Of a DNA stretch of 37,561 nucleotides, positions 1-8,377 are shown in pieces. The DNA lies in contig NVUL01000010.1 of NCBI GenBank assembly GCA_002401885.1, positions 15,205-52,765 of the forward strand, written 5' to 3'. Both the position numbers and the translations under genes were made by a program. Source of the stretch: SAR86 cluster bacterium (GTDB lineage Bacteria; Pseudomonadota; Gammaproteobacteria; Pseudomonadales; Pseudohongiellaceae). The notes below the pieces were generated by a model. It had not been told where the DNA came from. It was given only the letters and a program-made list of their open reading frames with translations, and did no database searches. The first letter of the stretch is position 1. The number at the start of each line of letters is the position of its first letter.

Positions 1-2393
1 ATCAGCATGATCTCATCGGACTCAGATACTTGTGCTGCTCCGACTACAGGCCCGTTGCGTTCGCTGGTCTGGATACCGATAACGCCCTGACCCCCACGGC
101 CATAGACAGGAAAATCATCAACTAGAGTCCGTTTTCCATAACCCTGCTCGCAAACCGTCAGAATCTGTTTGGCAGCATCAGGAATGATAAGGGCAATCAT
201 CTTGTACTCATCATTCATCTTAATGCCTCTGACGCCCCTAGCCGTTCGTCCCATCGCGCGCACATCATCTTCGTTGAAGCGAATCGTCTTGCCGCTACTA
301 CTAATCAGCATCACATCTTTCGAGCCATCCGTTATAGCCGTACCAACGAGTTCATCGCCCTCGTCCAATTCAATTGCTCTGAGACCCACGCTACGCTGCC
401 TGGAGAAATTCGTGAGTGCTGTCTTCTTAACCGTGCCGTTCGATGTAGCCATAAACACGAATTCGTCTTCAGGATAGTCCTTCACCGGGAGCATACTGGT
501 GATACGCTCGCCCTCTTCCAAGGGGAGAATATTGACGAGGGGTTTGCCGCGAGCAGTGCGGCTTGCCACAGGAATCATAAACACTTTTAGCCAATAGACT
601 TTGCCCCGACTACTAAAACAAAGCAGTGTGTCGTGGGTATTCGCAATCAACAGGTGCTCTACAATATCTTCGTCTTTAACCGAAGCGGCTGCCTTGCCCG
701 TGCCACCGCGCTTCTGCGCACTATAATCGGCAAGCGGTTGAGATTTCGCGTATCCAGTTTTAGAAATAGTTACGACTCGGTCTTCTTCGGAGATCAGATC
801 TTCCATAGTAAGATCGAGTTGTGAGCCAACTATCTCAGTGCGGCGCTCATCGCCATACTCTTTCTTAACCTGCTCCATCTCTTCACGAACCACGTTTAAC
901 AGTCGGGACTCGTTCTCTAAAATGTCCAGATAGCCTGCAATCTGCTTGAGCAGCTCTGTATAGTCATTAATTAATTTTTCATGCTCTAAACCAGTAAGCC
1001 GATGCAGCCTTAAATCGAGAATTGCCTGGGCCTGCTCTGGGCTAATAAAGTATTCTTTGTCTTTCAGACCATATTGCGAATCCAAGCCTTCAGGCCTGCA
1101 AGCATCAGCGCCTACTTCGCCCAACATCTCCAACACGCTGTCCGATTTCCAGGATCTGGCAAGCAGCTTTACCTTCGCCTCTGCCGAAGTTGGTGAGCTC
1201 TTAATCAGCTCGATGACTGCGTCGATATTGGCTAGCGCTACAGCAAGTCCTTCTAGTATATGTCCGCGATCTCTGGCCTTTCGCAACAGATAACTAGTCC
1301 GCCTGAAGACCACTTCGCGGCGATGGCGTAGGAAGCAATCGAGCATATCCTTCAGGTTCAGTAATCGCGGCTGACCGTCCACCAGCGCGACCATGTTAAT
1401 GCCGAACACTGACTGCATCTGTGTCTGCGCGTACAGGTTATTGAGCACCACATCGCCCATCTCGCCCTTACGCAACTCGATTACGATTCGCAAGCCATCC
1501 TTATCTGACTCGTCACGCAGCTCTGTAATACCTTCGATCTTCTTCTCTTTGACGAGCTCAGCTATCTTTTCAATAAGCTTAGATTTATTCAGCTGATAAG
1601 GAATTTCGTGGACGATAATCGTCTGCTTTCCAGACTTCTCGCTGTCAATTATCTCCGCCTTTGCACGCATATAGATGCGCCCGCGACCGGTTTTATAAGC
1701 TTGGACTATGCCTGCCTTGCCGTTAATGATTGCCGCTGTCGGGAAATCGGGGCCCTCGATATGCTCCATCAACCCATCGATATCGATATCGGGATTATCC
1801 ATTAGCGCCATAGCTCCGGCGATAACCTCGTTCAAGTTATGCGGAGGTATATTCGTCGCCATGCCTACCGCAATTCCGGAAGAACCATTTACCAATAGAT
1901 TGGGAATCCGCGTAGGCATAACATCTGGAATATGCTCTGTGCCGTCATAGTTAGGCGAGAAGTCGACAGTTTCTTTGTCCAGGTCCGCGAGTAGATCATG
2001 GGCAATCTTCTCCATGCGGATTTCTGTATAACGCATCGCTGCTGCAGAATCGCCATCTATCGAGCCAAAGTTACCCTGTCCATCCACCAAGGGGTAGCGC
2101 AGCGAGAAATCTTGCGCCATACGCACGATAGTGTCATAGACAGCGGTATCGCCGTGCGGGTGATACTTACCAATAACATCGCCCACAATACGAGCCGACT
2201 TCTTGTAAGGCTTGTTATAATCGTTTGAAAGTACGTTCATCGCGAACAACACCCGGCGATGAACAGGCTTCAATCCATCCCTGACATCAGGCAAAGCGCG
2301 GCCTACAATCACGCTCATGGCATAGGCGAGATAAGATTCCCGCATTTCACTTTCTAACGCGACAGGCAAGACCTGTTTAGCAAACTCGGTCAT
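1..2393 (-). CDS. gyrA: DNA gyrase subunit A (3' end beyond window)
   Basis: GyrA is the breakage-reunion subunit of DNA gyrase, which with GyrB introduces negative supercoils. The ATG is at 2393-2391 and the frame stays open to the window edge, giving about 797 residues; the last part of the C-terminal beta-pinwheel and the acidic tail are missing. Seen directly: the start [17 protein letters not shown], the winged-helix segment [22 protein letters not shown], the catalytic tyrosine context [10 protein letters not shown], and a GyrA box read as QKRGGTG at 696-716, a variant of the usual QRRGGKG. The box and the N-terminal wording favour GyrA over ParC. The quinolone-determining position equivalent to E. 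coli Ser83 is Thr, a natural residue in several gammaproteobacteria. The gene is divergent from mtaD. Confidence 0.97.
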   Translation of the reverse strand, partial: MTEFAKQVLPVALESEMRESYLAYAMSVIVGRALPDVRDGLKPVHRRVLFAMNVLSNDYNKPYKKSARIVGDVIGKYHPHGDTAVYDTIVRMAQDFSLRYPLVDGQGNFGSIDGDSAAAMRYTEIRMEKIAHDLLADLDKETVDFSPNYDGTEHIPDVMPTRIPNLLVNGSSGIAVGMATNIPPHNLNEVIAGAMALMDNPDIDIDGLMEHIEGPDFPTAAIINGKAGIVQAYKTGRGRIYMRAKAEIIDSEKSGKQTIIVHEIPYQLNKSKLIEKIAELVKEKKIEGITELRDESDKDGLRIVIELRKGEMGDVVLNNLYAQTQMQSVFGINMVALVDGQPRLLNLKDMLDCFLRHRREVVFRRTSYLLRKARDRGHILEGLAVALANIDAVIELIKSSPTSAEAKVKLLARSWKSDSVLEMLGEVGADACRPEGLDSQYGLKDKEYFISPEQAQAILDLRLHRLTGLEHEKLINDYTELLKQIAGYLDILENESRLLNVVREEMEQVKKEYGDERRTEIVGSQLDLTMEDLISEEDRVVTISKTGYAKSQPLADYSAQKRGGTGKAAASVKDEDIVEHLLIANTHDTLLCFSSRGKVYWLKVFMIPVASRTARGKPLVNILPLEEGERITSMLPVKDYPEDEFVFMATSNGTVKKTALTNFSRQRSVGLRAIELDEGDELVGTAITDGSKDVMLISSSGKTIRFNEDDVRAMGRTARGVRGIKMNDEYKMIALIIPDAAKQILTVCEQGYGKRTLVDDFPVYGRGGQGVIGIQTSERNGPVVGAAQVSESDEIML

Positions 2394-2556
2394 AGATTGA
2401 CTACATCCTAAATAATGGGATAACTAGCGATTAGTGAGGCATGGTTTCTTGCATGAAAACACAGCTATTTTTTTGCTTTTCCTTAACCTTTTAACGGCCG
2501 ATTTCGAGCTTTTCTGATAGCTAATTTGCAGTTTAAATCTGAGGCGAAATCCATCC

Positions 2557-2599
2557 TCACAAAAGCCCCGAATTGTACCACTATCCGGGGCTTTTGTGA
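2557..2599. terminator. Perfect 14-bp inverted repeat between gyrA and mtaD
   Basis: The left arm 2557-2570 (TCACAAAAGCCCCG) and right arm 2586-2599 are exact reverse complements around a 15-nt loop. Each arm carries a GC block and a four-base A or T run, so the structure could terminate in both directions. It lies between two divergently transcribed genes, where no transcript is expected to end, so it may be an insulator, an attenuator in the mtaD leader, or a protein-binding palindrome. The rest of 2394-2767 is AT-rich and holds no gene. Confidence 0.5.
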
Positions 2600-2703
2600 C
2601 AGCCAAAATAGCTACTAATTACCGTAAAAACCCTCGTTTTTTCAAACTACTCCAGCGGGAATGGCAAGGATTTTTGCAGCGCGCTATTTCGAATTTTTCT
2701 AGG

Positions 2704-2709
2704 TATAAT
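2704..2709 (+). promoter_or_regulatory. Probable -10 box for the mtaD-ubiG-mupP-yciK operon
   Basis: A perfect TATAAT lies 58 nt before the mtaD start. At a 17-nt spacing the -35 region is poor (GCGCTA); a TTGCAG at 2674-2679 is 24 nt away, which is too far. The call rests on the -10 box and its position only. Confidence 0.45.
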
Positions 2710-2767
2710 TCGAGCCCTGATTTTTTGCTTAATTCACGATTTATTTACAGGGCAAACAGAGGAAATT

Positions 2768-4105
2768 TTGAGCGAAGCAACGAGTATTCAAGCCGATCTA
2801 TTGGTTTCGGCAAAATGGGTCATCCCTGTGCAGCCTCAAGGCGCGGTTTTAGAAGACCATTGCGTCGCTGTAAAGGGAAATAAAATCGTCGCTATCTGCA
2901 GCCAGATCGATGCCGAGAAAACGATCAATGCTACCGAAACCTTGTATCTACCCAGCCACGCGTTAATACCAGGCTTGATAAACGCTCACGGCCATTCTGC
3001 CATGGCGCTAATGCGAGGCATTGCCGACGACGTACCGCTTACTGAGTGGCTAGAAGAGTCAATATGGCCCCTTGAGACCAAGTTCGTTTCAGAAAGCTTT
3101 GTGCTTGCGGGAGCCAACCTCGCCGTCGCAGAGATGATACGTTCTGGCACTACCTGCTTTGCCGATATGTACTTCTATCCAGATCAGGTAGCGAAAGCAG
3201 CTCTCGCTGCCAACATTCGCGTGCAGCTAGCAAGCCCGGTTCTAGATTTTCCAACCGCTTGGGCTCAGGATGCTGATGAATACATCTCAAAGGCAACAAA
3301 ACTGCACGATGATTATCGACACAGCGAGCTGATCCATACCGCATTTGGGCCACATGCGCCCTACACGGTGTCAGACGCCCCGCTTAAGAAGCTCTCGACA
3401 CTCGCCGAGGAGATGGACCTACCGATCCATATGCACGTGCACGAGACAGCCAAAGAAGTCTCGGATGCGTTAGCCGCCGATGGGCGCACACCTATCGAGC
3501 GGCTTAAACAGCTAGGCCTGCTCAGTCCCCGACTTGTCTGCGTGCACGCCACCGAACTCTGCAACGAAGATATCGCTTCTCTAGCTGAGGCTGGATCCCA
3601 TATTGTGCACTGTCCTGAATCCAACTTAAAACTAGCCAGCGGCTTCTGCGAAGTCGCCAAGCTAAGCAAAGCCGGCATTAACGTCGCTCTAGGAACGGAT
3701 GGCTGTGCAAGCAACAACGACCTCGATATGATCTCCGAGATGCGTACCGCCGCGCTGCTCGCCAAAGGTGTCGCCGAAGATGCCAGCGCATTACCTGCCC
3801 ACCAGGCTCTTGAAATGGCAACGATAAACGGCGCTAGAGCACTCGGCCTAGATGCAATGATCGGCACCCTAGAAGTCGGCAAGTATGCTGATATGACCGC
3901 GATCGATCTCGATGCATTGAATAGCACACCCAACTACAATCCGATTTCACAGATAGTGTATGCAACACAGTCATCCCAAGTTTCACATGTCTGGTGTTCC
4001 GGACAACAGCTATTGAAAGATGGCGAATTCACCGGCCTAGATATTCAGGCAATAAAATCCGCTAGCGCAGAGTGGCAAGCAAAACTTTCAGCCGCTACCG
4101 ACTAG
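2768..4105 (+). CDS. mtaD: 5'-methylthioadenosine / S-adenosylhomocysteine deaminase (TRZ/ATZ family)
   Basis: This is a cytosolic metal-dependent amidohydrolase of 445 residues. Visible metal-site motifs are NAHGHSAMALMRG (His74 and His76), HMHVHETAKEV, HCPESNLKLASG and LGTDGCASNNDLDM. In Pseudomonas the homologous gene in the same place, beside ubiG, encodes an MTA deaminase; the substrate here is inferred from family and synteny, and SAH or another adenosine derivative is possible. The start is TTG at 2768 with AGAGGAAA just upstream (spacing about 5 nt); no better in-frame start was seen. It is the first gene of a plus-strand operon, with ubiG 19 bp downstream. Linking SAH clearance with the SAM-dependent UbiG makes metabolic sense. 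Confidence 0.85.
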   Translation: MSEATSIQADLLVSAKWVIPVQPQGAVLEDHCVAVKGNKIVAICSQIDAEKTINATETLYLPSHALIPGLINAHGHSAMALMRGIADDVPLTEWLEESIWPLETKFVSESFVLAGANLAVAEMIRSGTTCFADMYFYPDQVAKAALAANIRVQLASPVLDFPTAWAQDADEYISKATKLHDDYRHSELIHTAFGPHAPYTVSDAPLKKLSTLAEEMDLPIHMHVHETAKEVSDALAADGRTPIERLKQLGLLSPRLVCVHATELCNEDIASLAEAGSHIVHCPESNLKLASGFCEVAKLSKAGINVALGTDGCASNNDLDMISEMRTAALLAKGVAEDASALPAHQALEMATINGARALGLDAMIGTLEVGKYADMTAIDLDALNSTPNYNPISQIVYATQSSQVSHVWCSGQQLLKDGEFTGLDIQAIKSASAEWQAKLSAATD

Positions 4106-4124
4106 TTAATCAGGCAGCAAAAAA

Positions 4125-4832
4125 ATGGAAAATGTAGACGAACTAGAAATTCGTAAATTCGAAGCCCTCGCAGCTCGTTGGTGGGACCCGGACAGCGAGT
4201 TTAAACCGCTGCATGAGATTAACCCACTGCGGATGAGCTATATCAGTCGCAAGGTAAACCCAGCAGGCAAAAAAGTACTAGATATCGGCTGCGGCGGCGG
4301 CATCTTAGCCGAGGCCATGGCCCATCATGGCGCCAACGTAACTGCGATTGACATGGCTGATGCCTCGCTCTCCGTCGCGAGGCTTCACCAGCTAGAAAGC
4401 AAACTCGAGATCGACTATCAGAAATCTTCGGCCGAGCAGTACGCGCAAGATCACAGCGAGCAATTCGACATCGTCACCTGTCTGGAGATGCTTGAACACG
4501 TTCCTATGCCCGCTAAAGTGATTCAGGCCTGCCACGACTTGGTGAAGCCCGGAGGAACCGTGTTTTTCTCGACGATCAATCGAAACCCCAAGTCATATCT
4601 ATTCGCCATCGTTGGCGCCGAATATATTTTGAATTTACTGCCTCGCGGCACCCATGACTACGCTAGATTTATCAAGCCTTCCGAGCTCGCCGCATGGAGC
4701 CGAGACAGCAAGCTAGACCTGCAAGATCAGATCGGCATGGCCTACAATCCGCTCACCCGCAAATACAGCTTAGAAAAAGAAGTCGATGTGAACTATATCG
4801 CCTGTTATACCCGTCCAGAGAGACAAACATGA
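4125..4832 (+). CDS. ubiG: Ubiquinone biosynthesis O-methyltransferase UbiG
   Basis: UbiG carries out both SAM-dependent O-methylations in ubiquinone synthesis. The protein is 235 residues, normal for the family. The N-terminal signature includes FEALAARWWDPDSEFKPLH and INPLR; SAM motif I is VLDIGCGGGILAEAMA, followed by the acidic residue in AIDMAD; the family motif CLEMLEHVP and the segment STINRNPKSYLFAIVGAEY are present. The start is ATG at 4125. The gene overlaps mupP by 4 bp (ATGA), so the two are likely translationally coupled. Confidence 0.96.
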   Translation: MENVDELEIRKFEALAARWWDPDSEFKPLHEINPLRMSYISRKVNPAGKKVLDIGCGGGILAEAMAHHGANVTAIDMADASLSVARLHQLESKLEIDYQKSSAEQYAQDHSEQFDIVTCLEMLEHVPMPAKVIQACHDLVKPGGTVFFSTINRNPKSYLFAIVGAEYILNLLPRGTHDYARFIKPSELAAWSRDSKLDLQDQIGMAYNPLTRKYSLEKEVDVNYIACYTRPERQT

Positions 4833-5530
4833 CAGAGAAGCAGAACGAGAAACTAGAAACGTCCATTGAATGTGTTCTGTTCGATCTCGATGGCACGCTT
4901 ATCGATACAGCGCCAGATTTTACCCTCGTCGTAAACAGGCTCTTGTCCGAACATGGCAGGGATGCGCTATCACACGAGATCATTCATCTAAACGTTTCGA
5001 ATGGCGCACGCGCACTCGTCAAAAACGCATTTGAAATCGATGAAACACATGACGACTTTGCTGATCTTTTGCAACGCCTACTAGATCTCTACTACGAGCA
5101 GCTAGACTCCACCGTCGCCACTCTCTATCCGGGGTTAGACGACCTGCTAACGCAATTGGAAGCACAGGATATTCCTTGGGGCATCGTAACCAATAAGCCC
5201 GAGAAATATAGCGTCCGCTTACTGGAAAAACTACATCTTAGTTCGCGTTGTAGCGTACTAGTCTGCCCGGATCATGTGAGTGAAACCAAGCCACATCCTG
5301 AGCCGATCTTTCTCGCACTTGAGAAACTGGGTCGCGATAGCGAACGAACCGTATATATTGGTGATCACATTCGAGATATCCAAGCCGCTAAGAATGCCGA
5401 TGTAATCGCTATCGCGGCCGCCTACGGCTACTTGGCAGAGGATGCCAAAGCCGAAGAATGGTACGCCGACTTCATCCTGCAATCCTCCGAACAAACTACT
5501 TCACTCCTGAATCTATTGAAATTTGCCTAA
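4829..5530 (+). CDS. mupP: HAD phosphatase, probable N-acetylmuramic acid 6-phosphate phosphatase MupP
   Basis: This is a haloacid dehalogenase-type phosphatase of 233 residues. The nucleophile motif FDLDGTLIDTAPDF (Asp followed by the acid/base Asp), motif II GIVTNKP, the lysine of TKPHPEP and the motif IV GDHIRDI are all visible. Proteins of this kind are often annotated as phosphoglycolate phosphatase (Gph). The position between ubiG and yciK, and segments such as CPDHVSETKPHPEP, match Pseudomonas MupP, which dephosphorylates MurNAc-6-P in peptidoglycan recycling. The function is inferred from synteny and wording; Gph is the alternative. I chose the ATG at 4829 (4-bp overlap with the ubiG stop) over upstream starts because it gives the family length. 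Confidence 0.82.
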   Translation: MTEKQNEKLETSIECVLFDLDGTLIDTAPDFTLVVNRLLSEHGRDALSHEIIHLNVSNGARALVKNAFEIDETHDDFADLLQRLLDLYYEQLDSTVATLYPGLDDLLTQLEAQDIPWGIVTNKPEKYSVRLLEKLHLSSRCSVLVCPDHVSETKPHPEPIFLALEKLGRDSERTVYIGDHIRDIQAAKNADVIAIAAAYGYLAEDAKAEEWYADFILQSSEQTTSLLNLLKFA

Positions 5531-5532
5531 AC

Positions 5533-6291
5533 ATGACTTTCACCTACGACGCAGAAAAGAACTTCCTAGACAATAAAACCATACTCATTACCGGGGCCAG
5601 CGATGGCATTGGTAAAACCTGTGCGAAGACCTATGCCGCCTATGGCGCTACCGTCATCTTGCTAGGCAGAGATCAGCAAAAACTCGAAACGCTATTTGAT
5701 GAAATCGAAGAATTGCATCCAGGAAAGGTGGTAATTCATCCACTCGATTTCAAGACGGCATCCATGGCCGACTTCAGGGTCCTTGCAGATTCATTGAATG
5801 AACAATTCGAATGCCTTGACGGCCTGATACATAACGCCGCCCTGTTAGGCACGCGCAGCCCTGTCGAGTTCTATCCTGAGCAGGACTGGAACGATCTAAT
5901 GCAGGTGAACGTTAACGCTGTGTTTCAGCTAACTCAGGTTCTCATGCCTGCCCTGAATAGATCGGAAGACGCGCGACTACTTTTCATCTCTTCCAGCGTG
6001 GGCCGTGTCGGCCGAGCATTTTGGGGAGCCTACGCTGTGTCGAAATTTGCTCTAGAAGGATTGATGCAGACTATGGCCGAGGAATTAGAAAACACGACCT
6101 CGATACGCGTGAATAGCTTAAACCCCGGCGGAACTCGTACCAATATGCGTCGTGATGCCTATCCCGCAGAGAATCCAGAGACGCAACCGACGGCGGAATC
6201 GCTTATGCCAGTCTATCTCTATTTAATGAGTAGCGACGCGCAGAGCATTCACGGTCAGGCGTTGAATGTGAGGGATTTTGAGGCGGTCTAG
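5533..6291 (+). CDS. yciK: YciK-type short-chain dehydrogenase/reductase
   Basis: This is a classical Rossmann-fold oxidoreductase of 252 residues, the same length as E. coli YciK. The dinucleotide-binding TGASDGIG, the HNAALLG segment, the catalytic Ser region FISSSVGRVG, the Tyr-x-x-x-Lys of GAYAVSKFALEG and NPGGTRTNMR are visible. The physiological substrate of YciK is not established. The ATG at 5533 lies 2 bp after the mupP stop, so it is part of the same operon. Its TAG stop shares the palindrome CTAG with the stop of the convergent rluB (4-bp tail-to-tail overlap), so there is no room for a terminator between them. Confidence 0.93.
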   Translation: MTFTYDAEKNFLDNKTILITGASDGIGKTCAKTYAAYGATVILLGRDQQKLETLFDEIEELHPGKVVIHPLDFKTASMADFRVLADSLNEQFECLDGLIHNAALLGTRSPVEFYPEQDWNDLMQVNVNAVFQLTQVLMPALNRSEDARLLFISSSVGRVGRAFWGAYAVSKFALEGLMQTMAEELENTTSIRVNSLNPGGTRTNMRRDAYPAENPETQPTAESLMPVYLYLMSSDAQSIHGQALNVRDFEAV

Positions 6292-7055
6292 TTCGGTTTA
6301 TCGCGAGCAGGTCGCTCATTCTCTTTATTAACTAGCTTAAGAAGTTTCTCGATCTCGGTCTTGCCAAGTTCGTTGAATCTGCCCTTTACTACCGAGCTCG
6401 GGATAAACAGCGGTCCGAAGCGAACACGCTTCAAGCGACTAACCTTCACGCCCTGCGATTCCCACAACTTGCGCACTTCCCGATTGCGGCCTTCCAACAA
6501 CACGACGTGATACCATTGGTTCACACCTTCACCGCCGTAGTGCTGAATGTCGGTAAAACGACAGAGATGATCTTCGATAATCACACCCTTGTGCATCTCC
6601 TGCACCATCTCCGGAGTGACATCCCCCAAGATTCGAACTGCATACTCCCGCTCAATCTGGGAACTTGGGTGCATCAACTTATTCGCGAGATCTCCGTCGG
6701 TCGTAAACAACATTAGGCCGCTGGTGTTTAAATCTAGACGGCCAACAGAAACCCAGCGACCATGCTTCAATGGAGGGAGTTTATCGAACACTGTTCGCCT
6801 TCCCTCCGGATCACTACGAGTAGACACTTCGTTCTCAGGTTTGTTGTAAAGAATTACGCGACGATCCTCTCGGATTTTCTTCTGCGGCGCCAACTTCTTT
6901 CCATCGACAATAATCTTATCGTCGTCCGTCACGCGGTCGCCGATAACAGCGACTTTACCATTTACCTTGATGCGGCCCTTTGCGATCCAAGTCTCGATTT
7001 CACGGCGCGAACCGAAGCCTGCACGAGCCAGCACTTTTTGAAGCTTCTCAGTCAT
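6288..7055 (-). CDS. rluB: 23S rRNA pseudouridine synthase RluB family
   Basis: This enzyme makes pseudouridine in 23S rRNA (position 2605 in E. coli for RluB). Residues 1-60 form an S4 RNA-binding domain (MTEKLQKVLARAGFGSRREIE). The catalytic Asp sits in VGRLDLNTSGLMLFTTDG, and NREVRKLWESQG is the RsuA/RluB/E/F signature. At 255 residues it is a little shorter than E. coli RluB, lacking most of the basic C-terminal tail. The association with scpA and scpB is typical of gammaproteobacteria and supports RluB over RluE or RluF. The scpB stop lies 61 bp upstream in the same direction. Confidence 0.93.
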   Translation of the reverse strand: MTEKLQKVLARAGFGSRREIETWIAKGRIKVNGKVAVIGDRVTDDDKIIVDGKKLAPQKKIREDRRVILYNKPENEVSTRSDPEGRRTVFDKLPPLKHGRWVSVGRLDLNTSGLMLFTTDGDLANKLMHPSSQIEREYAVRILGDVTPEMVQEMHKGVIIEDHLCRFTDIQHYGGEGVNQWYHVVLLEGRNREVRKLWESQGVKVSRLKRVRFGPLFIPSSVVKGRFNELGKTEIEKLLKLVNKENERPARDKPN

Positions 7056-7116
7056 GATTTATTCGTTTTATGTTAATGGGTTTCTTGCGACTAGCTTTTG
7101 CTTGCCGGCGATTCAA

Positions 7117-8115
7117 TCAGTGCTGAATCTTAGTGTCGGCATCATCATCATTCACACTAAATTCGATCTCTGTCGATTCTTCTTGCGACGCGTCTCCATC
7201 ACCTTCAGCCGATTCGGGTTCGGGTTCGGATTCGGATTCGGATTCGGATTCGGATTCGGTGATTTTAATGTCTACTGCCTCTAACGAGTCCAGCGCCTCA
7301 TCTAATGCCTTGATGCCAAATTCTTCTTCGAATTCCACATCCTCGGCGTCAGGCTCTTCGTCCTCTTCATCTTCCACGGTAGGATATTGCAACTCCGGCG
7401 GCAGTTTCAGAATCTCATCGAGCGGTTTCTTAGAGAGCGCGACGGCTTCTTCTTCCGCTATTAAATCAGTCTTATCGGACTCGCTAAGTTCCACGCTGTT
7501 CTCGTCTATGACTTCCTCAGGAAGTTCGAGAATACGTTGGGCCGCCAGATCGTCTTCGAGATCGAACTGAGGATCGGCCACGGCTAGATCCTTAACCTCA
7601 GAAAGCGGCGGCAGATCCTGCAGGCTCTTCAAGTTAAAATAGTCTAGAAACTGTTTCGTTGTAGCAAACATCGCCGGGCGACCGGGCACATCTCGGTGAC
7701 CGACCACACGAATCCACTCTCTATCCAACAATGTACGGACAATATTTGAGCTCACTCCCACGCCACGTATCTCTTCGATATCGCCGCGAGTTATTGGCTG
7801 TCTGTAAGCGACCAGGGCGAGGGTCTCTAGCAGAGCCCTAGTGTAGCGTGGTGGTCGCTCCTCCCAGAGTTTCGCAACCCATTCGCTGAGCTCCTGCTTC
7901 ACCTGAAATCTAAACCCGGAAGCCACTTCCTTTAGCTCAAAGCCGCGGTCAGCACAATCTTCGGAAATGCTATCCATTACCAAGTTCAGCTCTTTGCTGT
8001 CCGGCTGCTCTTCTTTGCTGAACACCTGGATAATATTATCCAAGGTGAGTGGCCGACCCGCCGCAAGCAGCAAGCCTTCCACGATCATTTTTACTTTATT
8101 ATCAACATCACTCAT
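7117..8115 (-). CDS. scpB: Segregation and condensation protein B with long acidic tail
   Basis: ScpB is the winged-helix kleisin partner that with ScpA and SMC condenses the chromosome. The N-terminal part, about 190 residues, is normal: MIVEGLLLAAGRPLTLD, RALLETLALVAYRQPITRGDIEEIRGV, and RDVPGRPAMFATTKQFLDYF. About 140 further residues follow, dominated by Glu, Asp and Ser, including the run ESESESESESEPEPES. Extended acidic tails occur in some Pseudomonas-type ScpB proteins, but the Ser-Glu run is encoded by a tandem hexanucleotide (7211-7258). The ATG at 8115 has no good Shine-Dalgarno sequence; the upstream 242-bp element begins only 21 bp away and may have removed the original coupling to scpA. 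Confidence 0.94.
   Translation of the reverse strand: MSDVDNKVKMIVEGLLLAAGRPLTLDNIIQVFSKEEQPDSKELNLVMDSISEDCADRGFELKEVASGFRFQVKQELSEWVAKLWEERPPRYTRALLETLALVAYRQPITRGDIEEIRGVGVSSNIVRTLLDREWIRVVGHRDVPGRPAMFATTKQFLDYFNLKSLQDLPPLSEVKDLAVADPQFDLEDDLAAQRILELPEEVIDENSVELSESDKTDLIAEEEAVALSKKPLDEILKLPPELQYPTVEDEEDEEPDAEDVEFEEEFGIKALDEALDSLEAVDIKITESESESESESEPEPESAEGDGDASQEESTEIEFSVNDDDADTKIQH
7211..7258. repeat. Tandem hexanucleotide repeat (8 units) inside scpB
   Basis: Eight head-to-tail copies of G(A/G)TTCG: one GATTCG, two GGTTCG, then five GATTCG. On the minus strand this reads as alternating Glu and Ser or Pro codons. The unit length is a multiple of three, so slippage would change tail length without shifting the frame. 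Confidence 0.95.
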
Positions 8116-8135
8116 GCTGCATACGTACCCATACC

Positions 8136-8377
8136 GCTTGGGAACCTCTGTTCATTCTGCGCGAGCTTGGCGCGTGCTGCTGCAAGGCGTCGTGCGCCAG
8201 TAATGGCAATTCCATTGACAAGCGCGACAACGCAGCAGCGGTTCGCGACAAGCCGCGCCCGAAGGGGCCTACAGCCGATCTCACTCGCAACAAAGCACAT
8301 GCTTGCAAAGGCGCACCTTGATAGCGAGATCGGCTGTAAGCCAGAGTGGTCAGTGACATGAACAGAGGCTCCCTAGC
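8136..8377. mobile_element. MITE-like 242-bp element with 20-bp terminal inverted repeats between scpA and scpB
   Basis: The ends are inverted repeats: 8136-8155 (GCTTGGGAACCTCTGTTCAT) and 8358-8377 match at 18 of 20 positions when one is reverse-complemented. Inside is a second perfect 12-bp inverted repeat, 8271-8282 (ACAGCCGATCTC) with 8326-8337, and GC-rich, partly palindromic sequence resembling REP-type repeats. It carries no credible gene. scpA and scpB normally abut or overlap, so this looks like an insertion. The right end contains the TAG stop of scpA. No clear target-site duplication was seen, and whether other copies exist in the genome cannot be judged from this window. Confidence 0.65.

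Noticed and set aside
2131..2160. Thr at the GyrA position equivalent to Ser83 as a quinolone-resistance mutation
   Set aside because: Thr is the natural residue in several gammaproteobacteria such as Pseudomonas; there is no reason to read it as acquired resistance.
3361..3933. 190-codon minus-strand ORF within mtaD
   Set aside because: It is fully antisense to a well-conserved enzyme and shows no domain; a shadow of the mtaD frame.
7054..7570. Plus-strand ORFs with FGFGFG or SDSDSD runs
   Set aside because: They are antisense readings of the hexanucleotide repeat and acidic tail of scpB.
8108..8361. Overlapping ORFs of 62-83 codons on both strands between scpA and scpB
   Set aside because: They lie inside the inverted-repeat element, are Arg/Ala-rich as expected from GC-rich palindromic DNA, and have no ribosome binding site or known domain.
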